From DATKXU01 sp035528905 (GTDB lineage: Bacteria > Armatimonadota > UBA5829 > DTJY01): a stretch of DNA of 33,363 nucleotides. The stretch covers positions 1-33,363 of the forward strand of contig DATKXU010000081.1 of assembly GCA_035528905.1 (NCBI GenBank), in the 5' to 3' direction. Both the position numbers and the translations under genes were made by a program. This document shows, in pieces, positions 1 to 7,284 of this stretch (within the stretch, counting starts at the first letter, position 1; each line of letters opens with the position of its first letter). The notes beneath the pieces are model-generated. The model was not told the DNA's origin. It did not search any database and saw only the letters and a list, made by a program, of their open reading frames with translations.

Positions 1-75
1 TGGGCGCTCACCTACTTTCTGTTCCTGCTCAGCTTCTCCCTGAGCTGCATTTACCTCGATCTGAGGGGGACGTAG
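1..75 (+). CDS. C-terminal end of a membrane protein (partial)
   Basis: The frame is open from the first base and ends at TAG 73-75, giving 24 residues that are mostly hydrophobic (Leu, Phe, Ser) and then end in YLDLRGT. This looks like a last transmembrane helix with a short cytoplasmic tail. The stop lies 5 bases before the XRE regulator start, so the two are probably co-transcribed. Small XRE regulators of this type often follow a small polytopic membrane protein. That context is the only clue to function, because the rest of the gene is outside the window. Confidence 0.55.
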   Translation, partial: WALTYFLFLLSFSLSCIYLDLRGT

Positions 76-80
76 CGCTG

Positions 81-299
81 ATGAAGACACGAATGCCGGA
101 GCTTCGGGCTCGCTATGGTTTCACGCAGGCGGACCTCGCGAGGTTGGTCGGCGTGCAGAGGGAGACGATCGTGCATTTGGAGAAGGGCCGGTACAACCCA
201 TCGCTAAGGCTGGCATACCGAATCTCTCGGGCGCTCCACAGCACCATCGAGGAGGTGTTCAGCTTCGAGGACGAGCAGGTTACTGATGAAGTTGTTTAG
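81..299 (+). CDS. Small XRE-family (Cro/CI-type) transcriptional regulator
   Basis: This 72-residue protein is almost entirely one helix-turn-helix domain. The core reads FTQADLARLVGVQRETI followed by LEKGRYNPSLRLAYRISRAL, the classic XRE pattern in which ETI begins the recognition helix, and it ends in an acidic tail. It matches the single-domain YozG-like group, which usually controls a neighbouring membrane-protein gene and itself. The ATG at 81 is preceded by AGGGGG at 63-68, a somewhat long spacing. It follows a membrane protein tail by 5 bases. DNA target and ligand are not visible. Confidence 0.88.
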   Translation: MKTRMPELRARYGFTQADLARLVGVQRETIVHLEKGRYNPSLRLAYRISRALHSTIEEVFSFEDEQVTDEVV

Positions 300-363
300 A
301 CCGGCGGCCTCATGGGTAAACACCGTGCAAGCCGTAGACATCACCGCATGTGAGGCCGCCAGG

Positions 364-1107
364 ATGAGCAAGACGATGCCCATGGGACGTCGCGAGTTTC
401 TGGCGATGGCCGGTTTCGGTATAGCTACACTGTCCATCCCGGGACTGGCTCAGGCCGGCTCCGGAAAACCAAGAGGAGGTCCGAAGATGGCGCACGAGTT
501 ACCACCGCTCCCTTACGGATACGACGCGCTGGAGCCTTATTACAGCGAGGAAATTCTCCGTCTCCATCACGACAAGCACCATGCCGCCTACGTAACCGGG
601 CTGAACGCCGCCGAGGAGAAGGTTCAGGCGATGCTGAAATCCGGCGATTTCGCCAACGCCAGAGCCGTCGCCGGAGACCTGGCGTTCCACGGGTCCGGGC
701 ACATCCTGCACTCGATCTTCTGGACGAATATGAAGCCCGGCGGCGGCGGAAGTCCCAGCGGCGGCCTGGCGGACGCAATTAACACGAACTTCGGCAGCTT
801 AGATGCCTTCAAGGGGCTGTTCCTCGCAACGTCAAACGCGGTACAGGGCTCCGGATGGGGCATCCTCGCCTACCGCGCGATGGATGACGCCCTGGTGGTC
901 CTGGGCGCAGAGAAGCACGAGAACCTCACCCAATGGGGCGTGCAGCCGATCCTCGTGCTGGATGTCTGGGAGCACGCGTACTATCTGCAGTACCAGAACC
1001 GGCGGCCGGAGTGGACGAAGACGTTCGTGGACAACCTGGTCAACTGGGATAACGTCGCCCAGCGCCTCGCCGACGCGAAGGCCCGCATCGCGGCAGCGGT
1101 GAGGTAA
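364..1107 (+). CDS. Fe/Mn-family superoxide dismutase with Tat signal and a second internal start
   Basis: The enzyme dismutates superoxide to hydrogen peroxide and oxygen. From the ATG at 364 the N-terminus carries a twin-arginine signal (GRREFLAMAGFG, then a hydrophobic stretch ending LAQA), which predicts export of the folded, metal-loaded protein. The mature domain begins MAHELPPLPYGYDALEPYYS, exactly where ordinary cytoplasmic dismutases start. Counted from that Met (base 487), the metal ligands are H27, H75, D159 and H163 (DVWEHAYY). H144 in EKHEN takes the outer-sphere place, as in archaeal-like cambialistic enzymes. A perfect AGGAGG at 474-479 precedes the ATG at 487 by 7 bases, so a 206-residue cytoplasmic form may also be made. 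The frame is open further upstream to 286, overlapping the regulator, but GAGG at 352-355 supports 364. Confidence 0.93.
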   Translation: MSKTMPMGRREFLAMAGFGIATLSIPGLAQAGSGKPRGGPKMAHELPPLPYGYDALEPYYSEEILRLHHDKHHAAYVTGLNAAEEKVQAMLKSGDFANARAVAGDLAFHGSGHILHSIFWTNMKPGGGGSPSGGLADAINTNFGSLDAFKGLFLATSNAVQGSGWGILAYRAMDDALVVLGAEKHENLTQWGVQPILVLDVWEHAYYLQYQNRRPEWTKTFVDNLVNWDNVAQRLADAKARIAAAVR

Positions 1108-1120
1108 CATACTCGTCTGT

Positions 1121-1204
1121 AGGGCGGGGTGACCCCGCCCCTTTGGAGTGCGACGAAAATCGCCGCTTTTCATCCAAAGCGGTGCTTGCGCACCGCACTC
1201 CAAA
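1121..1204. repeat. Composite repeat: REP palindrome plus TTTGGAGTGCG hairpin
   Basis: The first part, 1121-1142, is a near-perfect palindrome (AGGGCGGGGT / ACCCCGCCCCT). It runs directly into a second inverted repeat with arms TTTGGAGTGCG and CGCACTCCAAA enclosing about 40 bases. That interior holds its own short hairpin around GCGGTGCTTGCGCACCGC. The same two-part design recurs at 3211-3272 with a shorter interior. It sits after the dismutase stop and before the end of the converging peptidase gene, so it may also act as a terminator. Confidence 0.85.
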
Positions 1205-1281
1205 CGCACCGGATACCTGCCCGGGGAATAACCCCATCCTGATGCAGAAGGCAGGATCCCAAGGCCGGTAAAGCCCCTTCG

Positions 1282-2550
1282 TCACAGACCTGGGTAGTCT
1301 GCGAGATACTGGTTCAACGAACGAACGAGCAACGGGTTGACACCAAAGCGATCTTCGATTCCCAAGGCTTCGCATAGGAACATCTCGGACTGCTCAAGTA
1401 CGTCACGCAACTGGTCCTCACCAACCTTGTCGGGTGTGTCATCTGGTGTATGACAGCCCGTTCCACTTGCCGCACGATGGAGCCAGAGCCCAGGTATGTT
1501 ATGAGTGGCAAACGCCGCCGAATCGCCGTTCAATGCGACGTTTGGCTCTTCCTGTGTGGCTTCTTGCGCGAGGTCGGCAATACGGCAAGGTCTCGAAAGG
1601 TTCACGTTGACGGTATGTGTCCATCTGGTTAGAGCCTGAGTGCCAATGGTTAGAAGTGTTGTCCCGGCGGAGCCTCTACTGCAACAGGGATCAAGATTGA
1701 TTGCAAGAATGCATCCGCCCAGCTCGTCCTGGTGAGACTGTATATGCTGGAACGCGCCGAAGAAATCGGTTTCCTCTCCAACAGTCCATACGATACGAAC
1801 GCGCTTTGCCGGCGGAGCCGCGGCGAGCTTTCCCGCCAAACAGGCAGCGATGGCACAGCCCGACGCGTTGTCCTGCGCACCCGGTGAGAACGGCGCAGAG
1901 TCTAAGTGTGCGGTGATAACAACGCGGACAGGCAAGTCAGTGGGACCAAAATCTGCGTAGAGATTGTGGTGGGGTACAGCGCTGCAAGTACTGACGACCG
2001 AAAACACAATCGTTCCGTTTTCGAGAGCGTCCAGGTCTGACTCGCGCACCAAGCCTGCCGGACACCTCTTCTCTCTACCGAAATATCTTTCTCCTAGTTG
2101 CGCATATGGAAGTTCGCAGAAGCAGCTGTCAGAGATCGCAAATAGCTGTGCTTGGGCCCCCTCTGCCTGCGACTGCCGATAGACAGGCGCAGACGGAATC
2201 CCTTCGTGAATTGGAACCCAATGCTTCCGACCTTGCTCGACATCCTCCAACCCTTGATACCTTATCGCACGCCCTTCGCAAGGTCCCGGCGAGGTTGACC
2301 CAGCAGACGCAACGGGGACTACAGCCACAGGACGGAAAGACCTGCCAACCCTCACCCGAAGATCCGAATCACTTACCGACCAATGCGGCCACAAGAACGT
2401 TTCCCTGTTCATACCTCGCACGCCGCAACTGTCCAGTTCCGTCTCCAGAATTTCGATCGCTCTGTCAAATCCCGCGGTTCCAGATTCGCGGCAGAAGGAG
2501 AGTCGTTTGACCATTCTCACAAGCTCACGGATATCATCGGCTTCAGTCAT
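1282..2550 (-). CDS. M28-family zinc metallopeptidase
   Basis: This is a 422-residue aminopeptidase-type protein of the M28 family, which uses two zinc ions to remove N-terminal residues or hydrolyse related amides. The ligand set is visible: H215 (TAHLDSAPF), D227 (GAQDNASG), E259 and E260 (VGEETDFFGA), D287 (NLDP) and H367 (CHTPDDTPDKV). Residues about 75-190 look like the PA-type insert seen in relatives. No signal peptide is apparent. The start chosen is the ATG at 2550, preceded by GGAGG at 12 bases. An in-frame ATG at 2670 would add 40 residues that only translate one arm of the repeat described at 2646. It lies downstream of the acetyltransferase on the same strand. Substrate is unknown. 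Confidence 0.88.
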   Translation of the reverse strand: MTEADDIRELVRMVKRLSFCRESGTAGFDRAIEILETELDSCGVRGMNRETFLWPHWSVSDSDLRVRVGRSFRPVAVVPVASAGSTSPGPCEGRAIRYQGLEDVEQGRKHWVPIHEGIPSAPVYRQSQAEGAQAQLFAISDSCFCELPYAQLGERYFGREKRCPAGLVRESDLDALENGTIVFSVVSTCSAVPHHNLYADFGPTDLPVRVVITAHLDSAPFSPGAQDNASGCAIAACLAGKLAAAPPAKRVRIVWTVGEETDFFGAFQHIQSHQDELGGCILAINLDPCCSRGSAGTTLLTIGTQALTRWTHTVNVNLSRPCRIADLAQEATQEEPNVALNGDSAAFATHNIPGLWLHRAASGTGCHTPDDTPDKVGEDQLRDVLEQSEMFLCEALGIEDRFGVNPLLVRSLNQYLADYPGL

Positions 2551-2645
2551 CAGTGCGTGCGGCCTCCAAGCGCGAAAGTCTCCTTCCAATAATCTCTGTA
2601 CCTCAATATTAGAGCTTGTCCCTGCCTCGTCTCCGGTCGGCCGGA

Positions 2646-2661
2646 GCGAAATGTTAGGTCC
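2646..2661. repeat. Left copy of a 16-base inverted repeat flanking the GNAT gene
   Basis: GCGAAATGTTAGGTCC here is the exact reverse complement of 3176-3191. The two copies bracket the acetyltransferase gene. The GTTAGGT/ACCTAAC core next to GCGAAAT resembles the outer arms of integron attC sites. No complete attC hairpin can be assembled at this end. Confidence 0.8.
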
Positions 2662-2682
2662 CTTTTCCATGCACCTTGCAGG

Positions 2683-3174
2683 TCAGTCGGCCAAGACCAT
2701 CGAGAACGCAAGTATCTCATCGCCGTCAGGAGCGGTAAAACAGCGGCCATGCGCAAAGCCGACGGACTCGTGAAAGGCGATTGAAGCCCGATTGTCCGCA
2801 TGTGTTTCAGAGCGGACCGTTCTGGCACCACGCGAGCGAGCGAAACCGACGCTCGCGTGGACAAGGGCTCGCCCGATGCCTTGCCGCCTGTAATCCGGAT
2901 GCACCGCCAGGCCGAACACCATCCACGCACCCGGATCGTCGGAGGTTCGCTCCACGCGGCCTATCCCAATGATAACTTCGGACTTCTTCGCCACAAGAAC
3001 CCTTTTGGTGTCAGGATCCGATTGTTCAAGTTCTCGTTCCAATAGTTGCTTCCTTACCTTTACTTCTCCTGGTCTTGGCGTCCTATCCCATGCAACGATC
3101 TCGAGGATGGCGATATCACGAAGAGTTTGCTCGTCGGCCATCATCAATGAATTAATGGATATTTCGCTTGGCAT
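2683..3174 (-). CDS. GNAT-family N-acetyltransferase
   Basis: GNAT enzymes transfer an acetyl group from acetyl-CoA to an amine. The acetyl-CoA binding motif A is clear: VFGLAVHPDYRRQGIGRAL, with the Q/R-x-x-G-x-G/A loop. Downstream, NRASIAFHESVGF is the conserved motif B that carries the C-terminal beta-alpha pair. The protein is about 163 residues, the usual size for a stand-alone GNAT. ATG codons at 3186, 3174 and 3144 are all possible; the first lies inside the inverted repeat copy, so 3174 is preferred, but no strong ribosome binding site decides this. It ends 12 bases before the longest possible start of the M28 gene. Substrate cannot be read from sequence. Confidence 0.87.
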   Translation of the reverse strand: MPSEISINSLMMADEQTLRDIAILEIVAWDRTPRPGEVKVRKQLLERELEQSDPDTKRVLVAKKSEVIIGIGRVERTSDDPGAWMVFGLAVHPDYRRQGIGRALVHASVGFARSRGARTVRSETHADNRASIAFHESVGFAHGRCFTAPDGDEILAFSMVLAD

Positions 3175-3175
3175 T

Positions 3176-3191
3176 GGACCTAACATTTCGC
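3176..3191. repeat. Right copy of the 16-base inverted repeat flanking the GNAT gene
   Basis: GGACCTAACATTTCGC is the exact reverse complement of 2646-2661. On the coding strand of the acetyltransferase this end reads GCGAAATGTTAGGTCC directly in front of the gene, which is the order L'-R' expected just before an integron cassette gene. Confidence 0.8.
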
Positions 3192-3210
3192 CTTACCCCA
3201 CTATGCCAGT

Positions 3211-3272
3211 AGGGGCGAGGCATGCCTCGCCCCTTTGGAGTGCGGTCCGCCTGAGGTGGACCGCACTCCAAA
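3211..3272. repeat. Composite repeat: perfect 24-base REP palindrome plus TTTGGAGTGCGG hairpin
   Basis: Positions 3211-3234 form a perfect palindrome (AGGGGCGAGGCA and its complement). It is followed by arms TTTGGAGTGCGGTCC and GGACCGCACTCCAAA at 3234-3272 around a 9-base loop. It has the same composition and order as 1121-1204. It lies between the sulfatase and acetyltransferase genes, both on the minus strand. Confidence 0.9.
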
Positions 3273-3307
3273 GGCATCGGCCCACGGTTCCTGGCTTGCT
3301 GGGCCTC

Positions 3308-4729
3308 TTACCTCTTGTCTTTCAGAGATCCCCGGAGCCTCTCCAATTCCGCGGCGAGATGTCGGACAATGCCAGCGTATGCCTTGTCACCGGCGAGGTT
3401 TTTCATCTCGATAGCATCGTTCTCCATGTCATACAGCTCTTCGAATTCGGCGCTGGACGGCTTCTCAATGTCATACGTCCGGATGTACTTCCATTTGTTT
3501 GTCCGCACGGCCATGAGCGGCCGGCTTCCCAAAGTGGGCGTTGGCGCTTCATAAAGAAAACTCTTGCGCCACTTGGCGTCGCGGCCCGTTAGCAGTGGGA
3601 GAAGGCTCTTTCCGTGCATGTTTGCCGGAACGGGGATTCCTGCCAGGTCGAGTATCGTTGTCGCCAGATCAATGTTCAGGACAAGATGCTTGTCAACCCG
3701 ATGTTTAAGCCCGGGACCCGCGATAATCATCGGAACGTGGATCGACTCCTCATAGGCGAGCACCTTGCTGGTAAACCCGTGTTCACCGAGGAACCAGCCG
3801 TTATCGCCCATAAGAATGAACCAGGTGTTGTCGTTCAGCCCCAGTTCCTGAACGGCCTTGAGCACCCTGCCGATGGAAGCATCCACTTCGGTGACGGCTC
3901 CGTAGTAACGCTGTAAGTGGCGCTGTACGGCCTCCTTTTTCGCATAACCAAACTGCTGCGCCTTAAGCCGGCTACGGCCTTCCTTGAGGTAGGGAGGCTT
4001 GCCTGTCAGATCGTCTTGCCACGAGGCAGGAACGGGCATGGCTGCCTGACTATAGAGGGCCAGCGTCTCTTCCCGAACATCCCAGTCAAACTCGGGAGTC
4101 ATGTGCGGCAACTGGGTGCACATCCAGAGCGCGAAGGGCGCCTTTTTCCGCAAGGCGGCCCTGATGAACTCCAAGGATTGGCCTGCAATGTAGTCTTCTA
4201 CGAACCCCGGTATGTTCTTCTTTTCACCATCAGCTTCAACCAGGCGGTTGAAGTACGGGCCGTTGCCCTGAAATATCTTGGCGGTATTGAACCCGCACTC
4301 GGCCGGCGGGGTGTCGAGATGCCACTTGCCTATGCAGCCAGTCTGATAGCCCGCTCGCGCGAGGAAATGGGCAAAGGTCAGTTCCCCTTTGTTGAGCGGG
4401 CGATCCAGTGTTGTGACGCCGTTGGCGCTACCGTAGCGGCCGGTGAGACAGGCGGCCCGGCTCGGACTGCAGACAGCGCAGGTCACATAGGCATGGTCGA
4501 AGCGAACACCGCGCGCCGCCAACGAGTCTATATTGGGGGTCCGAATCAGCGGGTTTCCGGCACACCCCATCGCGTCAAAGCGTTGATCGTCAGTCAGTAT
4601 GAATATGATGTTTGGGCGCTGCTTTGTTTTGGCATTCGATATGGTCGCACCCCCCAACAGGAGGGCCGAGCATCCCAACATTCTCAGGAATTCGCGACGA
4701 TTACATTGCGGCAGTTCCACTTGGTTCAT
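3308..4729 (-). CDS. Tat-exported type I sulfatase (formylglycine-dependent)
   Basis: This 473-residue arylsulfatase-family hydrolase cleaves sulfate esters. A twin-arginine signal (CNRREFLRMLG followed by a hydrophobic run) directs it across the membrane. The N-terminal metal site is TDDQR (D47, D48). The cysteine converted to formylglycine is C87 in CAVCSPSRAACLTGRYG, the canonical C-x-P-S-R form, so an FGE activator is expected elsewhere in the genome. The second metal site is GDNGWFLGEHG. The C-terminal region (YELYDMENDAIEMKNLAGD-like) is typical of the family. The ATG at 4729 is chosen over an in-frame TTG at 4741. A strong promoter lies at 4777-4805. Target is likely a sulfated polysaccharide or glycan; exact substrate is not known. 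Confidence 0.94.
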   Translation of the reverse strand: MNQVELPQCNRREFLRMLGCSALLLGGATISNAKTKQRPNIIFILTDDQRFDAMGCAGNPLIRTPNIDSLAARGVRFDHAYVTCAVCSPSRAACLTGRYGSANGVTTLDRPLNKGELTFAHFLARAGYQTGCIGKWHLDTPPAECGFNTAKIFQGNGPYFNRLVEADGEKKNIPGFVEDYIAGQSLEFIRAALRKKAPFALWMCTQLPHMTPEFDWDVREETLALYSQAAMPVPASWQDDLTGKPPYLKEGRSRLKAQQFGYAKKEAVQRHLQRYYGAVTEVDASIGRVLKAVQELGLNDNTWFILMGDNGWFLGEHGFTSKVLAYEESIHVPMIIAGPGLKHRVDKHLVLNIDLATTILDLAGIPVPANMHGKSLLPLLTGRDAKWRKSFLYEAPTPTLGSRPLMAVRTNKWKYIRTYDIEKPSSAEFEELYDMENDAIEMKNLAGDKAYAGIVRHLAAELERLRGSLKDKR

Positions 4730-4776
4730 CTTAACACCCAACGGTTCATTTTATCCCTCATTGGGTCTCCCAGAGG

Positions 4777-4805
4777 ATTGTATGAGCGCGCAGCCCGTTT
4801 GTCAA
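4777..4805 (-). promoter_or_regulatory. Sigma-70-type promoter of the sulfatase gene
   Basis: On the minus strand, a perfect -35 TTGACA (4800-4805) is separated by 17 bases from TACAAT (4777-4782). The predicted transcript would start near 4770, about 40 bases before the chosen ATG. Confidence 0.75.
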
Positions 4806-4840
4806 CCCGAGTGTTGACGATGTACGGGTCATGGGGCAGT

Positions 4841-4863
4841 AGGGGCGAGGTCACCTCGCCCCC
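4841..4863. repeat. REP palindrome
   Basis: AGGGGCGAGGT is followed by its complement with one extra C. It belongs to the same TAGGGGC family as the copies at 3211 and 20170. It lies between the ABC permease and sulfatase genes. Confidence 0.85.
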
Positions 4864-4887
4864 TGTATGCGGCACGCTCGTGCGATG

Positions 4888-4917
4888 GAGTAGGGGCGGG
4901 TGACCCCGACCCTACTC
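4888..4917. repeat. REP palindrome overlapping the ABC permease stop codon
   Basis: GAGTAGGG at the left and CCCTACTC at the right enclose GGGTGACCC. The right arm supplies the TAG stop (4912-4914) of the minus-strand permease, so the last codons of that gene lie in the repeat. Confidence 0.82.
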
Positions 4918-6027
4918 GAGTTTCTTCCTGAACGCGAAGACGCTCCCCGCCAGGATCGCCGTCCCCAGCAGAGCCATCGGGAGCACCTGATCCCACAGTA
5001 GGGCGATGCCCGTTCCTTTCAGGAAGATGCTCCGCACGATGACCAGATAGTAGCGCAGGGGGATCAGGTACGTGATCGGCTGGATGAACGCCGGCATGTT
5101 CGCTATCGGGAAGAAGAAGCCGGACAGCAGGAAGCTCGGGAGCATGATGAACGCAATGGCCATCGTCGCCTGCTGCTGATTCCTGGATACGGCGGATATG
5201 AAGAGCCCGATGCCCAGCGCGTTGAGTATGAACAATCCTGAAAGGAGGAGCAGGAGCAGCACGCTTCCCAGGATCGGCACACCGAAAACCTGAGTGCCGA
5301 CGAGCAGCACGAGGAATACGTCCAGGTAGCCGATCCCTGCGTAGGGGAGAACCTTACCGGCTATCAGCTCATACCGGCGGATCGGCGTGACGATCAGTTG
5401 CTCTATAGTGCCTCGCTCGCGCTCCCGGACGATCGAGACGGCCGTCAGATTCATGGTCATCTGGAGCATGACGAGGGCAATGATCCCGGGCACCATGTAG
5501 TTCCGGCTTTCCAGTGTGGGATTGTACCAGACGCGTATGTCGGCGGTTACTCCGGCTTCGGGGAGTCTGCCGAGCCTCTGGACTATGATATGCTGTGAGT
5601 ATCTGCGAAAAATCGCCTGGAGGTAGCCCAACCCGGTGCCGGCAGCATTCGCGTCGCTTCCGTCCAGTATTACCTGCACCGGAGCCGTTACCTCCCGGCG
5701 CAGGTTCTCGCTGAAATCCGGCGGGATCACAACCACAGCGGTCGCTTGACCTCTGTCCACCAAGGTGTCCACCTGCCGCAGACTGGACGGAAAATGCTTG
5801 ATGCGGAAATCGCCTGACGCGCCTATCGCCCTGATGAGATCACGGCTTGCGGGGCTTCGGTCGGCGTCATAGACGGCCGTATCTATGTTGGAGACCGTCG
5901 TGCTGATCGCATAGCCGTAGATGACGAGCTGGAGAACCGGTGCGATGATTACCATGGGAAGCACGCGCCGGTCGCGCCGGAGCTGCAGCAGCTCTTTCCA
6001 GGCTATGTCGAGGATGCGGGAAAGCAT
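4912..6027 (-). CDS. ABC-2 type transporter permease
   Basis: This is a 371-residue membrane subunit of an ABC-2 exporter (YhhJ/DrrB-like fold). There is one N-terminal transmembrane helix (VLPMVIIAPVLQLVIYGYAI), then a large extracytoplasmic loop of about 150 residues, then five C-terminal helices. The conserved ABC-2 stretch IVRERERGTIEQLIVTPI is present just before the second helix group. The product would pair with an ATP-binding protein and export a drug, lipid or polysaccharide. The usual upstream ATPase gene is missing: the upstream neighbour is a nuclease on the opposite strand. A GTG at 6057 in the same frame would add 10 residues. The 3' end runs into a REP palindrome. Confidence 0.9.
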   Translation of the reverse strand: MLSRILDIAWKELLQLRRDRRVLPMVIIAPVLQLVIYGYAISTTVSNIDTAVYDADRSPASRDLIRAIGASGDFRIKHFPSSLRQVDTLVDRGQATAVVVIPPDFSENLRREVTAPVQVILDGSDANAAGTGLGYLQAIFRRYSQHIIVQRLGRLPEAGVTADIRVWYNPTLESRNYMVPGIIALVMLQMTMNLTAVSIVRERERGTIEQLIVTPIRRYELIAGKVLPYAGIGYLDVFLVLLVGTQVFGVPILGSVLLLLLLSGLFILNALGIGLFISAVSRNQQQATMAIAFIMLPSFLLSGFFFPIANMPAFIQPITYLIPLRYYLVIVRSIFLKGTGIALLWDQVLPMALLGTAILAGSVFAFRKKLE

Positions 6028-6190
6028 ATTCTTCGCCCTATCCAGTCTACCCCTCACGCATCACGTATCACGCATTATCTATCCGTTTCGCCGCCTGCCT
6101 GCCTAGCTCCTTTGGCAGGGCCCGGCTATTTCCAAGCCCAGGCAGGATTTGGGAGCCCCTCGGGGGAATGGCTGATGAAGAGAGGGACAT

Positions 6191-6260
6191 TGGAGTGATG
6201 GAGTAATGGACCTAAGGTCGCCGGGTCTCCCATTCCCCCATTCTCCGTTTCTCCCACACT
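6191..6260. repeat. Low-complexity intergenic tract (GGAGTAATGG and CTCCCATTCCC units)
   Basis: The gap between the divergent permease and nuclease genes contains TGGAGTGATGGAGTAATGGA, then a pyrimidine run with CTCCCATTCC, CCCATTCTCC and TTTCTCCCACACT. The same style of sequence recurs at 13857-13953 and 17566-17620. It has no coding sense in either strand. Confidence 0.6.
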
Positions 6261-6279
6261 CGCCCGGGGGTAGATCGCG

Positions 6280-7248
6280 ATGGCAGGCAAGGTCCGAGAA
6301 TTGGGTTGGTCATTGAGCCGGGCGCGGATGTTTGAGGAGTGCCCCAGGCGGTACTACTACCACTACTATTTCGCCCAGGCCGGCTATGCTCCCGACGCGC
6401 CTGAGGAGGCCAGACTCGCCCTCGAAATGAAGAGCATAAAGGGCCTGGATATGTGGGTTGGCGAGGTGGTGCACGAGACCATCCATTGGGCGCTGGAGCA
6501 GGCGCGGAGCGGCGCAGTTCCGTCCGGGCAGGACGCAAAGGCCGAGGCCAGACGCAGGCTGAGCGAGGGCTGGCTGGGATCGCTGAAGCAGCTCTGGCGT
6601 ACACACCCCAAGGACGCTTATCCGAACCTCTTCGAGCACTACTACACGATGTCTGTGGGCACGGCGGCCACAGATCGTCTGAAGGACAAAGCTTTCCTCA
6701 GCGTCGAGAACTTCATCGAGTCCGAAATTTTCAAGCAGATCGCGGCCACGCCCGATGACCGCTGGCTCCCCGTCGAGAAATACGCCTCCTTTCGGCTGGA
6801 CGGCCTGCTGGTGTACGTGAAGTTCGACTTCGCGCTCAGGGAGGGCGAGCGGCTCACCGTCTACGATTGGAAGACCGGGAAGCTTTCGCAAAATGAGACC
6901 AGGCAGCTCACCTGCTACGCGATGTACACGTCCTCGAAATGGAACGTCCCCATCGAGAACGTGAAGGTGTGCGCCGTATACCTTCAGCCGACGCTGGAAA
7001 TCAACGAGCACCCGGTTGGCGGGGACGATGTCGAGGGCCTTCGCCTCTACGCGAAGCAGAGCTTCAGCGCGATGGTGAATTGTCTCCGCATTCCCGCGCG
7101 CAATGTCGCGGCCATGGAGGACTTCACCATGACCGGCAACCTGCTCCGGTGCGTGAGATGCAACTTCCGCGGGATATGCGAGCAGGGCAAGCAGGCATCG
7201 GGAGAATTGGATGAGGCGCCGATTGTGGAGGATTGGGACGAAAGCTGA
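6280..7248 (+). CDS. RecB-like PD-(D/E)XK nuclease with Fe-S cysteines
   Basis: This 322-residue protein matches the PDDEXK_1 group related to Cas4 and the AddB nuclease domain. The active-site pieces are visible: H65 (GEVVHETIHWAL), D183 (VKFDFALR), D196-W-K198 (VYDWKTGK) and Q209 in the QLTCYAMY motif. One Cys near the N-terminus (C21, FEECPRRYYY) and three near the C-terminus (C291, C294, C300 in CVRCNFRGIC) match the 4Fe-4S arrangement of Cas4 and AddB. The likely role is DNA end processing or repair as a stand-alone nuclease. No helicase or CRISPR gene adjoins it. It ends 34 bases from the converging lexA gene. GGGGG at 6266-6270 may be the ribosome binding site. Confidence 0.88.
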   Translation: MAGKVRELGWSLSRARMFEECPRRYYYHYYFAQAGYAPDAPEEARLALEMKSIKGLDMWVGEVVHETIHWALEQARSGAVPSGQDAKAEARRRLSEGWLGSLKQLWRTHPKDAYPNLFEHYYTMSVGTAATDRLKDKAFLSVENFIESEIFKQIAATPDDRWLPVEKYASFRLDGLLVYVKFDFALREGERLTVYDWKTGKLSQNETRQLTCYAMYTSSKWNVPIENVKVCAVYLQPTLEINEHPVGGDDVEGLRLYAKQSFSAMVNCLRIPARNVAAMEDFTMTGNLLRCVRCNFRGICEQGKQASGELDEAPIVEDWDES

Positions 7249-7263
7249 GGGAAAGGCAAAATA

Positions 7264-7284
7264 GACTGCAGACTGCAGACTATC
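7264..7284. repeat. Heptad repeat (GACTGCA units)
   Basis: Two exact GACTGCA units and one degenerate GACTATC follow each other between the converging nuclease and lexA genes. The last unit touches the lexA stop codon. It is one of several 7-base-phased tracts in this window. Confidence 0.65.

Noticed and set aside
2551..2670. Forty extra N-terminal residues of the M28 peptidase (PNISLRPTGDEAG...)
   Set aside because: The segment is the translation of the attC-like repeat arm and following spacer; the peptidase domain starts later and has a better ribosome site at 2550.
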